From assembly GCA_003255025.1 (NCBI GenBank), contig QANY01011952.1:1735359-1799358 (forward strand): 64,000 bases of DNA, read 5' to 3'. Made by a program: the position numbers and the translations under genes. Of this stretch, positions 30,530 to 42,704 are shown piece by piece. This stretch comes from Datisca glomerata (taxonomy: Eukaryota; Streptophyta; Magnoliopsida; Cucurbitales; Datiscaceae). Each line of letters begins with the position of its first letter. Position 1 is the first letter of the stretch. The notes below the pieces were generated by a model. That model saw nothing but the letters and a program-made list of their open reading frames with translations, was not told the origin of the DNA and did not search any database.

Positions 30530-30930
30530 TCACTACTCTCTCTCTTACATCTCTCTTCTGGCTCTCACTTCAACCTCTACGAAAGTGTGAAACGTAGGGA
30601 TTTCACCATGCGAATCTCACTTTTTCATTCTCTCTCGCGAAGCTCTCTCTACAACTTATTATAGCTCTATCGCAGCCACAACTCTCGCAGCTCTCTCTCT
30701 CTCTTGAATCTCTCTCTACAGCTTATTGTAGCTCTCTCTTTAGCTTTGTCACAGCCTCAACTCTCACAACTCTCTCTCACGTATTTCCCTCACATCTTTC
30801 AATCTCTCTTGTTTGATAGCTTTGTCTTGCACCTAGATTTCTCTTAGAGCGCTCTCTCTCAACTCTGTGTCACAACTTTCTTTCCCATGTCTCTCCCACT
30901 TTGATTTCGCATCTCAAAACTTGAGGCGAG
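30530..30930 (+). repeat. CT-rich region with two diverged tandem units
   Basis: 'gctctctctacaacttattatagctct' recurs about 72 bp later as 'tctctctctacagcttattgtagctct', each followed by 'gcagccacaactctc'-like sequence. Pyrimidine-rich blocks like this are common in plant 5' UTRs. Confidence 0.65.
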
Positions 30931-31197
30931 GGTTTTTTTTACGAGGTCAGTTTTAATCTTAAGGTTCTTATGATTTTCTAAGGTTTGTCTGGTTTTCATG
31001 CTTTTGTTTTTGTCTGGTTTTTTATGTTATTTAGAAAGATACCCAGGTTACTTTTGAGATTCTTTGGAGGTGATACGGAGGTGCTTTGGTGGTGCTCTTA
31101 AACTCCTAAGGTTAGTTGCTCTAAAGGTGCTACACATATGTAATTAGGGTTTTACTGTTATTTATCAAACCTTTCTTTGCACGATTGGTTGTTGTAG

Positions 31198-31293
31198 ATA
31201 CAAAGAATAGGAGGGTATAGGTGAGGAACTGGCGAGGGATGTTTGTAGTGCATATTCGAGAGTTTTATTTCATAGATGGCAACCAGTTACTTG
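31198..31293 (+). pseudogene. Captured exon of a KIWI/PC4-type transcriptional coactivator
   Basis: The exon is bounded by 'ttgtag' (acceptor) and 'G/gtaagaa' (donor). It encodes 'KNRRV', a stop, then 'VRNWRGMFVVHIREFYFIDG' and 'NQLL', matching the start of the PC4 single-strand DNA-binding domain of plant KIWI/KELP coactivators, where V-R-N-W-x-G and I-R-E-F-Y are conserved. A TAG replaces the residue between V and V. No further KIWI exon, neither the N-terminal acidic part nor the ISLxxxQW end, was found within 3 kb. It is therefore an isolated fragment. The CT-rich region upstream could be the original leader. Confidence 0.78.
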
Positions 31294-31299
31294 GTAAGA

Positions 31300-33276
31300 A
31301 AGTTATTTCATGTTGAGTTGTTTTGTTTCCTTACTTGGAAAACATTAACTTGTCATGGATTTTGAAGTTGTGAACATACACTTCCATTTTGAAATTGGTA
31401 GGGTTTAGCAGATAAAGATCTATCCTAACAGCTTATGTATTGTAGAATTGAATTTTTCGTTCAACCATTTCTTTGTATTAATTCATGTCAGACTTCGTCT
31501 TATTTTCTTTTCATTTTCCCATCGCCTTTTCTTCTTTTCCTTGTTGATTGTTCTATTTGAATATGGTTAGTTGATTGAAGATATTTTATGAAATTAGGTA
31601 GATGGTTGATATTGTTTGTATCATTCCAAGGAATTTGTAAACTTGAGTATTATTGACATATATGATACATTTTCTATTTTCTCTCTTAATATCTAATGAT
31701 GGCCATCAAGTGTTTTGACATTGTCTTTTCTCTTCCATATATAATTGAAATTCCAAAGTGCCTAATTCTTTTCAAACTCCATCTGAGAAATATGTTAGTG
31801 ATGATACTATTATCGATTAGCAATAATTTTCTATCAATTTGTATGGTATTGTCTTCTTTTTTGTAAGACACTCCAAATCCTTTTTATTAATAAAAAGAAA
31901 TATACAGTAATTGTTACTATAGGGAAATCTTCGTACCAGTGGCGTATTCTTTTTTTCTTAATTGAAAATTTAAATGTCTTTTCTCTTATCCATTTATCTC
32001 TCTACAGGGTGGTAGTATGCATACTTTCACAAAATTATTTCAATTGGTAAGAGTACTATTCTTGAATAAATGCTATTTTTTCTAGTTTATTAGTCTTCTA
32101 AGAAAACTTTACCTCTGTTAAAGTTGGCTAAGAGATTATCTGAGAAGATGTTCTAAGAAGCTGCCAACTATCAAATAAGAAAGTAACTTATGAAAAAGCT
32201 ACATGCTTGACATTTTTATTATTTTTTAAACAAGAAGCATAACATTTTTTTATAGAAAAGAGATTGCAAAAAGGAAGCTGTATAATAATTCCTACCAAGG
32301 AAAACAATGAAAGAAAACACTAAACATGGATTCATAATAGGCTTACAATCTAAGATAATCATTGCCATCTATTTGTACAATCTGAGACAAAATTCTCAAA
32401 ACTGTTGGGTCAGACTACAATTCATTAATCGTATTTCAAAGTTTGCAATATTTGGTATGCACATCTAGCTTACAGTCAAATATCTAGCTTAAAGTGCAAT
32501 TCATTATTTACATTTCGTGACTAATAATTTAACATAGGTGTGATAGAAGAACCTGGCACATGATTGATTAATTCTCTAGTATATAATTTCTTGGCCTTAG
32601 GGTTGAAAATTAGCTGCAATTAATCTCGAGTATAGAGCAGCCTTGCTTTTGGCTAAACAAGTATTTCTTCTTAAACTTTTGATGACTTGCACTTTTGTAT
32701 TGTCTTCGAAAGATGTCCAAATATCAATTCTGAAGTTGTAGAAACCAATTTGGTTATAGGGAAGTTCTTTCTATATATTTTTAATGACCAATGAAATATA
32801 AGTAGATAAAAATATTGTTTAAAGTGGTCTACTATAGTATTAAGATAGGATAAAACACAGTTGGCTTTTTCTTGGTGTTGTTAATTGAGAGATTTCTCAT
32901 ATTTGTTAATAGGGTTTGACAGACGCTGCATCATGATATATGGGTTTTAGGAGCATGATGGTATTACTTGGCCTATTGAAAATCAGTTGCCCCTCTCTCT
33001 CACACACTTTCTCTGTAAAAGTAAAATACACATATGTGAATATCTAACTAATATCCTAGAACTTAACAGTGTCTTTTTTATATTTTTTTGGGGAAGGGGG
33101 GGCTGGGGTAAAGGTACAAGGATGGGATGAATACTTCTCTTAGCTAGTAGGTAACTTTATTTGTTTTCCACTTTTTACCACGTATAACACAACATGATAC
33201 AAGGGTTCAATTTGCAGCATGCAGATGAACATTGTCTATGAATGATTGCTTAATAATTTGATGGTATCTCATGCAG
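31300..33276. other. Intron-like AT-rich DNA inside the 4-kb insert
   Basis: T-rich + strand with plant-intron composition. No coding segment, transposase or repeat is recognised. The open frame on - at 31686-31871 is low-complexity. Confidence 0.45.
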
Positions 33277-33366
33277 GCTTTGGGGAACATTTTTAGAATT
33301 TGTTGTCATTCAAATGATGGGACTGATTATGCTAGAATTTTGCATGCTATATATGCCTTTGCACAG
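33277..33366 (+). pseudogene. Exon-like block of unknown gene
   Basis: 90 bp, exactly 30 codons, between 'tcatgcag' and 'gtcattg'. It reads 'ALGNIFRICCHSNDGTDYAR' and 'ILHAIYAFAQ' without a stop. The residue mix looks like protein. The family is not recognised and it does not resemble the KIWI protein. It may come from a second captured gene. Confidence 0.45.
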
Positions 33367-34308
33367 GTCATTGACTCCCGTGCTTTTGTAGGTTTCATTT
33401 TAAGCTTACCATGAATGCTTTATCAGAAAACCTTCCAATGTGAATGATCCTAATATTACTAACCATTTGACGTAGCTATGTTGTTGATTTTCTCATGAAT
33501 TTAGCGTGATAAACTTCTATTGTCTTGTATTTAGCTGATCGAATATGATTTTTCTTTTGGAACAGATTGTTATTTGTGACTGGGTAGAAGATATATATGA
33601 AACAAACAACTTTTTGTTAATGAAGCAATAGTTGAAGGTGAAAAATGGGAACAAACCTTTACTGCAGAAGAAGGGGGTGGGGAGAAGAAGATATAAAATG
33701 TGGGTTATGAATAATAGTCTTCCATTATCATCGTCGTTGATGTTGTTGCTTTTCAATTTAGATTCGTATAACTCGCACATATAGGCTACCATCTACTTCT
33801 GACAGTGGAATTTTGAAGTTTGGGTTGCAGTTCACTCCTATAACCAGATGATACATTAGAGCTTCTTCTGAACTACTATTTATGCATGAGGTATATTCTG
33901 GCTGGGCTGGGTGCTAGTATTTTCATTTTATGCAAAAGAATTCTGTGTATATTTTTGTCATCTTGTTTTCTAAAGCTTGTATAATATCGTGTTATATTTA
34001 TATGGCTTGAATTTGAACCTTTTTTTGCTGCCTACCACTCTATGGTGTAAAATTGTGAATTATCTATGATTCTCTGTTTTACCTACTCTGAAGTTTTTGT
34101 TCACAAAAAACAAAATCTACCACTTTTATCTTTAAATGGCCACTCATCATTTTAGTTTGGAAAGAGTGAGATTGGTTAAAAATATAGAATTTAGAGTGAG
34201 TTTGTGATTTTTTCTATCTAAAATTAGTTTAATAAATTAAAAATGCTACTTCAAATCACATGTGCTCGACAAATGTTATTGTTTGAAACAAATTTTTGGT
34301 ATGTGGAA
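33367..34308. other. Remainder of the 4-kb insert, no firm feature
   Basis: A possible acceptor at 33566 precedes 21 open codons ('IVICDWVEDIYETNNFLLMK') ending in TAG. Nothing else is recognised. Confidence 0.35.
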
Positions 34309-34435
34309 ACACTACTACAAAAACACATACTCAAGTATTTCCTAAAGTGCTTTTTTAGATTTCCAAGTTCTCATGGAGTGACTTCATAAGTTTTTTGACT
34401 ATGATTTCGCCTAGCTCCTATTTTGTTAAGTAGTG
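34309..34435. repeat. CACTA-like subterminal segment
   Basis: 'CACTACTACAAAAACA' at 34309 and 'TGTTAAGTAGTG' at 34424-34435 could be inverted ends of a 127-bp MITE, or an internal terminal-repeat duplicate of the 4-kb insert. No target duplication was seen. Confidence 0.35.
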
Positions 34436-34442
34436 GCCCCTA

Positions 34443-34904
34443 CAGTAAAAATGTAGTAAGTGATTGTTGATATCCATGGCGACTAGTACGAATATGTAAT
34501 AAATATATTGAACAAATGATGATTTAACTTGAAAATAGGGTAGTAATAATAAAGATGAATCAATATGATTAAAACTAAATTGAGATTAAGATTACTAATA
34601 AAGTCGTATAAGATAATATTTGTAAAGTAGCAAACTAACTTAATATCAATGAGATATTCATTGGTTTTGGCGGCTAATATGGATAAATAAATCCCCTATC
34701 AATCACTTTATCTTAATAAGCTTTATTCTGCAGCTATAGCATCACAATAGTATTAACTTTAGCTCTTAATCAAAACTTACTTACGATTACCAATCTAAAC
34801 CTAATTAACCAATGTCTAAACATATTTTCAGATTATGATTGATTTCTTAAGTTCCAGTCAAAGGGTTTACAAGGTGAGCTCAAACGTCTATGTTACATAT
34901 ATCC
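34443..34904 (+). repeat. Spacer module, continuation after the 4-kb insert
   Basis: It resumes at 'atgtagtaagtgattgttg' and runs to 'gttacatatatcc', complementing the 27 bp at 30385-30411. Confidence 0.9.
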
Positions 34905-37900
34905 TTAACCCTAAACCCTAAACCCGAATAAATATGGGTAGCAAAAAAACATATACCCTATACCCTAAACACTAAATAACCCTAATCCCTAAGCCCTTAA
35001 AACCCTAAACCTCGAAACCCTAAACTCTAAACCCTCAAACCCTAAACCCTAAATCATAAATCTCAAAATCCTAAACCCTAAAACATAAACCCTATACCCG
35101 AAACACTAAACAACCTTAAACCTTAAAAACCCTAAACCCTAAAGTCCTCAACCCTAAACCCTAAACCAGAGGGTAAATCGTAATCCCTAAACCCTGAACC
35201 TTAAAACCCTAAACATTAAAACCCTATACCATAAACACTAAACTACCCTAAACCCTACACTCTAAAAATCCTAAACCCTAAAACCCTAAAACCCTCAAAT
35301 CCAAATACTACACCCTACATCCTAAAATTCATCAACGCTGAAATCCTAAACACTAAACCCTCAAATCCTAAACACTAAACCCTGAACCTTAAAGACCTAA
35401 AACCTAAAACACTAAATCCTAAATCATAATCCCCAAAACCCTAATATTATTCCCCAAACCCCAAAACCCTAACTCTAAACTCTAAAAACCTTAAATGCCA
35501 AATACCTAAACCCTCAAACCAAAAACCCAAAACCCTCTAAAACCCTAAACCTTAAACCCTAAAACCCTAAACACTGAACCCTAAAACTCAACCCTAAACT
35601 CTAAATAACCCTATACCCTCAACCCTAAACAACCTAAACTCTAAAAACGTAAACATTAAACACTAAAACCGTAAACCCTAAATTCCAAACCCTAAACTCT
35701 AAACCCTAAAGCCTATACCCTAAACTTTAAACCCTAAAGCCTATACCCTATACACTAACCACGAAAAAATCATCAACCATAAACCCTAAACCATTAAAAC
35801 TTTAAATCTTAAAACCCTAAAAACTAAACCCTAATCTTAAACCCTAAAATCCTAAACCCCAAAACCCAAAACCCTAACCCTAAAACCCTAAAATCCTAAA
35901 CCCTACCCCTTAACAATCCAAAACCCTAAAATCCTAGACCCTAAACCATAAACCCTAAACCCTAAACTCTCTAATCCTACACCCTAAACCCTAAACCATA
36001 GGGGAAACCATAAACTTTAAACCTTAAACCCTAAAATACTATACCCTACTACCCTATTCCTTAAACACTAAACTACCGTAACCCTATAGCCCAAAAATCC
36101 TAAACCCTAAAACCCTCAAATCCTAAACCTTACACCTTAAAATTCGTAAATGCTAAATCCTAAACCCAAAACCCTCAAATCCAAAACCCGAAACACTTAA
36201 ACCCTAAACTCCAAACCCTAAAAAACTAAACCCTAAAAAACTAAATCCTAAATCCTAATCCCAAAAAACCCTAAAACCCTAAACCAAAACCCTAAATATT
36301 ACTCCCCAAACCCTAAAATCCTAAAATCGTAAAACCTAAAACCAAAATCACTAAACCCTAAACCTTAGACCCTCCCAAAGCATATTCCTTAAAACCCTAA
36401 AACCGTAAACCCTAAACTATAAAAGCCTAAATGCTAATACCCTAAACCCTAAACCTTCAAACCCTAAGTCCAAAACTCTAAAACCAAACCCCTAAATCCT
36501 AAACCTCAAAACCCTAAACCCTAAAACCCTAAACCCTAAAACCCTAAACCCTAAAACCCTAAACGCTAAACCCTAAACTCTAAACCTAAACCCTAAACCC
36601 TAAACCCCAAATACTAAATAACCCTATACACTAAACCATAAAAAACCTAAACTCTAAAACTGTAAACCGTAAACCCTAAAATCATAAACACTAAAACCCT
36701 AAACCATACACCCTAAAGCCTATACCATATACCCTAAACACTAAAAAAACCTAAACCCTAAACACTAAAAACCCCAAATCCTAAAACCCAAAACCCAAAA
36801 CCCTAAACCCTCTACCATATACCCTAAACACTAAACAACTATAAACTCTAAACACTAAACCCTAAAATCCCTGAACCCTGAAACCTTATTCCTAAACCCT
36901 AAAACCCTAAATCCTAAAACCCTAAACACTAAACCCTAAAACCGTAAACCATAAATCGAAAACCCTAAACCCTAAAAAATTTAAACCATGAACCCTGAAC
37001 ACCAAAACCCTAAACCCTAAACCATAAATACCCAAAACCCTAAGATCCTAAACCCTAATACCTTTAACAATAAAACCTAATAACCCTAAACCCTAAACCC
37101 TCAAATTCTAAACCTTAAACCCTAAACCCTGAAACCCTAAACCATTAACCCTAAACCCTAAACACTTAACCCTAAACCCTTAAACCTAAATCCTAAACCT
37201 TAAAATCGTAAATCCTAAAACCCAAAACAAAAAATCTAAACCCTAAATCTCAAAACCCTACACCCTAAAACCCAAACCCTATACCCTAAACACTAACCCT
37301 ACACCTTAAATCGAAAAACCCTCAACCCTAAACCCTATACCCTAAACACTTAACAACCCTAAACCCTAAACCCTAAAAACCCTAAACCCTAAAATCCTAA
37401 AGCCAAAAACCTAAAAGCCAAAAACCCTAAACCTGAAACCCTCAAATCTAAAACGCAAAACCCTAAAACCATAAACACTAAAAGCCTAAACCCTAAAATC
37501 ATAAACCCTAAAACCCGAAACTCTAAATATAAATCACTATAACCCATAAACCCTAAACCCTAAATCCTAATCCCTAAACCATAAATCTCAAACCCTAAAC
37601 CTTAAAATTCTAAACCCTACATCCTAAAACCCTAAACCGCAATCCTTAAACCTTAAACCTTAAGCCCTAATTCTTATAACCTAACAACTAAACAACCCTA
37701 AACACTAAACCCTAAAAAACCTAAACCCTAAATTCCTAAATGCTATAACCCTAAAACCTAAAATCCTTAAACCCGAAACCCTAAACCCTCAAATGATAAA
37801 CCCTAAAACCTAAAACCCGAAACCCAAAACTCAAATCCCCAAAACCCTCAAACCCTAAACCCAATTCCCCAAAACCCTCAAACCCTTTACCCTAAAGATT

Positions 37901-38391
37901 TAACCCCTAACCATAAATCCCGAAACCCTAAAACCAAAAACACAAAACCCTAAACCCTACAGCCATCAACCCTAAACACTAAACAATAAACCTAAACACT
38001 AAACAACGCTAAATCCTAAACCCTAAAAACCCTAAACTTTAAAATATGAAACCCTAAAACCAAAAACCCTAAAACCTTAAAACCGTAAAACCCTAAAACC
38101 CTAAACCTTTACCCCTCAAATCGTAAACCCTAAAGCCAAAAATCCTAAACCCTAAACACTAAAACTCTGAACCCTTAACCATAAACCCAAAACCTAAAAC
38201 TCTAAATCTTAAAACCGTAAACACTAAAACCCTCGACCCTAAAACACTAAAACCATAAACCCTAAACCTTAAACACTAAACACTAGACAACCCTAAACCC
38301 TAAACCCTAAAACCCTAAACTTTAAAACCCAAAACACTAAACCATAAACCCTAAACCCTAAACCATAAAACCAAAACAAAATTGGTGTATA
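34905..38391 (-). repeat. Telomere-like tract, CCCTAAA strand, higher-order unit A
   Basis: It opens with 'atgggtagcaaaaaaacata' (34933), a landmark also found at 40013 and near 48105. Diagnostic variants such as 'accagagggtaaa' (35165) and 'cctttaacaataaaacctaa' (37071) recur in the next unit. Confidence 0.9.
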
Positions 38392-38773
38392 CACTAGTGC
38401 AAGTATCGTTAACAATTAATAAATTAGTAAGTGAATATGCAATATATGGAACCAAAACATATTTAACTTACAAATAGGGATGTAATAATAATGATGAATC
38501 AATATGGCTAGCAAACTAACATAATATCAATGAGATATTCAATGGTTTTGGTAGCTAGTATGGATAAATCACCTATTAATTACTTCATCTTAATTAGCTT
38601 ATCGCATCGGAGTAGCATTAATCTTAGCTGTAAGGCCCAATGAACGTACTTACGATTGCCAATCTAAACCTTAATTAACTTATGTCTAAGCATAATGTTA
38701 GATAATGGATTGATTTCTTAAGTTCCAACCAAAGGGGTTACAAGGTAAGCTAAAATCTCTATGCTACATATAC
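38392..38773 (+). repeat. Spacer module with internal deletions
   Basis: It starts at 'ttggtgtatacactagtgca', lacks the 'gtcgatctccatgggga' and 'gagattaagatgactaat' parts and ends at 'ctacatatacc'. The same deletions occur at 45969-46363. Confidence 0.9.
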
Positions 38774-39850
38774 CCCAAACTCTATATCGTAAAATCGTAA
38801 ATCCAAAACCTTAGAAACCCTAAAACCTTAAAACTCAAAAACCAAAACCCTAAAAAACCTAAACGATGAACGCAAAGTCACCAAAACTATAAACCCTCAA
38901 ACCCTAAACCCAAAACCAAAACCATAAAACCCTGAACCCTGAACCCTAAACCCTAAAAATTAAAAAACCTAAACCAAGAACCCTAAACACTATAACCCTA
39001 AACTCTAAACAATAAACCTTAAAACCTAAACTCTGAATACCCTAAACCATAAAATCCTAAATCCAAAAACCTTTAAAACTAAAACCTAATAACCCCAAAC
39101 CCTAAACCCTAAACCCTAAACTATTAAACCTTAAACCTTAAACCCTAAACATAAACCCTAAACCCTAAATCCTAAAATTCATAAACCCTAAAATCCTATA
39201 CCCTAAAACTCAAAACCCTGAAAGCGTAAATCCGAAACCCTAAAATCAAAACCCTAAACCTTAAAACCTTAAACCCTTAAAGCCTAAACCATAAAATCCT
39301 AAACACTAAAACCCGAAACCCTAAACACAAATCCCTAAAACCCTTACACCCTAAACCGCAAACCCTAAATCCTCAACCCCAAACCTAAAAAATCTAAACC
39401 CTAAAACCCTAAATCTTAATCCATAAACCTTAAACCTTAAACCCTAATCCCTTTACCAAAATGCTAAAAAACCATAAACCCTGAACCCTAAAAAAACAAA
39501 ACCCTAAAATTCTAAACTTTAAAATAAAAAACTGTAAAACCATAAAATCCTAAAAATCTAAACCCTAGACCCTCAAATCATAAACCGTAAAACCTAAAAC
39601 CCTAAACCCTAAACCCTCAAAGAATAAACCCTAAACCCTAAAACCCGAAATGCTAAACCCGAATCCCCAAAACCCTCAAACCCAAAAACCCCAAACCATA
39701 AACCGTAAAACCATAAACCCTAAACTCCAAAAACCCAAAATCCTAAAACTCTAAACCCTAAACCCTCAAACCCTAAACCCATAACCCTAAACAAAAAAAC
39801 CCAAAATCCTAAACTGTAAAACTCTAAACCCTTAAATCCTAAATCCTAAA
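38774..39850 (-). repeat. Telomere-like tract, CCCTAAA strand
   Basis: Continues unit A. Aligns by shared variants with 46364-47918. Confidence 0.88.
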
Positions 39851-40027
39851 CACTCATTTATTACTTTATTCTGAGGGGGTGTTGTATGAGTTTTGTGTAT
39901 CTTAGTGCACGTATTGTTAATAAGTAATAAAGTAGTATGTGAGTGTCGATCTCCACAAGGACTAGTGTGAATATACAATATATTGAACCAAAATCGATTT
40001 AACATGCAAATATGGGTAGCAAAAAAA
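39851..40027 (+). repeat. Spacer module 5' part with a short inverted start
   Basis: It begins with 'actcatttattactttatt', the reverse complement of its own 'aataaagtagtatgtgagt' at 39927-39946, so the copy can fold back on itself. It ends at 'gggtagcaaaaaaacat'. Confidence 0.88.
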
Positions 40028-40564
40028 CATAAACCCTATACCCTAAACACTAAACAACTCTAAACCCTAAAAGCCCTAAACTCTAAAATCTGAAACATTA
40101 AACTCTAAACCCTAAACCCAAAGCCCAAAACCTCAAAAAACCTAAACTATGAACCCTAAACCCTGAAGACCTAAAAACCCTAAACCTTAAAACCCTAAAC
40201 TATAAACCCTCAAACTGTATACCCTAAACTATAAATCTCAAAACCCTAAACCCTAAAACCTAAACTCTATACCTGAAACACTGAACAACCCTAAACCTTC
40301 AACATTAAAAACCATAAACCCTAAAATCCTAAACCCTAAAATCCTAAATCCTAAACCCAAAGCCTTAAAGCCTAAACACTAAACCAGAGGGTAAACCGTA
40401 AACTCTAAACCCTGAACCTTAAAAACCTAAAACCCTAAACTCTATACCCTAAACACTAAACTACCCTAAACCCACACCATAAAAATCCTAAACCCTAAAA
40501 CCCTCAAATCCTAAATCCTACACCTTACACCCTAAAATTCATAAACGCTAAAATCCTACACCCT
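40028..40564 (-). repeat. Telomere-like tract, start of higher-order unit B
   Basis: It shares the order of variants with 34935-35345. Confidence 0.88.
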
Positions 40565-42704
40565 AAATCCTCAAATCCTAAAACCTAAACCCTAAACCGT
40601 ACAGGCCTAAACCCTAAAAAACTAAATTCTAAATCCTAATCCCCAAAACCCTAAAACCCTAAATATTATTCTCCAAACCCTAAAACCCTAACCCTGAACT
40701 CTAAAAACCCTAAATGCTAAAACCTAAAATCCTAAACCCTCAAACCCTAAACCCAATACCAAAAACCCTAAAACCCAAAACCTTAAACCCTAAAGCCCTA
40801 AACCCTGAACCCTAAAATTTAACCCTAAATCCTAAATGCTAAACACTAAACAACCCTATACCTTCAACCATAAAAAACCTAAACTCTAAAACTGTAAACC
40901 CAAAACACTAAAGCCCTAAACACTAAAACCGTAAACCCTAAACCTCAAACCCTAAACCCTAAGCCCTATACCCTAAACATGAAAAAACCATAAACCATAA
41001 ACCCTAAACCCTAAAAACCCTACATCCTAAAACCCTAAAAACTAAACCGTGATCCTAAACCCCAAAAGCCAAAACCCTATAACCATACCACTAAAACCCT
41101 AAAATCCTAAACCCTACACCTTAAAAATCCAAAACCCTAAAAACCTAGACCCTAAACCATAAAACCTTAAACCTTAAACTCTCAAATCCTACACCCTAAA
41201 CACTAAACCGGAGGGGAAACCCTAAACTCTAAACCCTAAACCATAAAATCCTAAACCCTTAAATATTGAACCCTACTAACCTATACCCTATACACTAAAC
41301 TACCGTAACCCTAGACCCCGCAAATCCTAAACCCTAAAACCCTCAAATCCTAAACCCTACACTCTAAAATTCTAAAATGCAAAAATCCTAAACCCAAAAC
41401 CCTAAACACTTAAACCCAAAACTCTAAACCCTAAAACACTAAATCCTAAATCGTAATGCCCAAAACCCAAAAACCCTAAACCAAAACCCTAAATATTACT
41501 CCACAAACCCTGAAACCCTAAGACCTAAAAACCCTAAAACCTAAAACCAAAAATACTAAACCCTAAACCTTAGAACCTCCCTAAGCCTAAACCTTAAAAG
41601 CCTAAAACCGTAAACCCTAAACCATAAAAACCCTAAATCCAAAACCCTAAAGCCAAAACCCTAAATCCTAAACCTTAAAACCCTAAACCCTAAAACCCTA
41701 AACCCTAAACCCTAAACCCCGAACCCAAAACCTAAACCCTAAACCCCATACCCTAAATACTAAACAACCATATACCCTAAACCCTAAAAAACTAAACTCT
41801 AAAAGTGTAAACCCTAAACCCTAAAACCATAAACACTAAAACCCTAAATCAAAAGCCCTAAACACTATACCTTATACCCTAAACACAAAAAACCATAAAC
41901 CATAAACCCTAAACACCTAAAACCCTAAAACTAAACCCTTATCCTAAACCCTAAAACCATAAAATCCTAAACCATAAACCCTACATCCTAAAAATGAAAA
42001 ACCCTAAAATCCTAGACCCTAAACCATAAACCCTAAAATTTTAAACCATAAAAACCTACACCATAAACCCTAAAACCTAAAATCCTAAACACAAAACATT
42101 AAACCTAAAACCAAAAACCCTAAACCATCAAAACCTACACCATAAACCCTAAAACCTAAAATCCTAAATACAAAACCCTAAACCTAAAACCAAAAACCCT
42201 AAACAGTAAACCTTAACCTTAAAATCCTAAACCCTAAAACCGTAAACCCAAACATTATATACCATTAACCCTAAACCCTCTACCCTATACCCTAAACACT
42301 AAACAACTCTAAAGCCTAAATACTAAACCCTTAAAACCCTAAACCTTGAAACCCTATTCCTAAACACTAAAACCCTAAACATCATACCCTAAAATTGTAC
42401 ACCGTAAACCATAAACCCTAAACCCTAAACCCTAAAAAAACCTAAACCATGAACCCTAAACCCCAAAACCCTAAACCCTAAAATCCTACACCCTAATACC
42501 TTTAACAATAAAACCTAATAACCCTAAACCCTAAACCTAAAAATCCTAAACCTTAAACCCCAAACCCTTAAACCCTAAACCATTAACCATAAACCCTAAA
42601 CCCTAAACACTTAACCCTACACCCTTAAACCTAAATCCTAAACCTTAAAACCCTAAAACCTAAAACGCGAGATTATAAATCCTAAACTCTAAACCATAAA
42701 ACCC
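40565..42704 (-). repeat. 2.2-kb tandem duplication in the array, copy 1
   Basis: It starts near 'cctaaaccgtacaggcctaa' (40590) and ends near 'aaaacgcgagattataaatc' (42661). It is nearly identical to 42705-44905, far more alike than other parts of the array. Confidence 0.9.

Larger units (their letters stand above)
30412..34435. mobile_element. 4.0-kb insert with CACTA-like ends and captured gene pieces
   Basis: It begins CACTACAACAAATAT and ends TATTTTGTTAAGTAGTG, inverted ends of the CACTA (En/Spm) kind with a 2-bp indel. It interrupts a spacer module. A matching 3-bp target duplication is not evident (CTA before, GCC after), and module sequence was lost at the site. Inside are a CT-rich 5'-UTR-like region, a KIWI-like exon and another exon-like block, but no transposase. 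A non-autonomous CACTA that has captured gene parts is the best explanation. A filler insertion at a break is the alternative. Confidence 0.5.

Noticed and set aside
30412..34435. A working KIWI gene
   Set aside because: Only one exon is recognisable, it has an in-frame stop, and the rest of the protein is missing.
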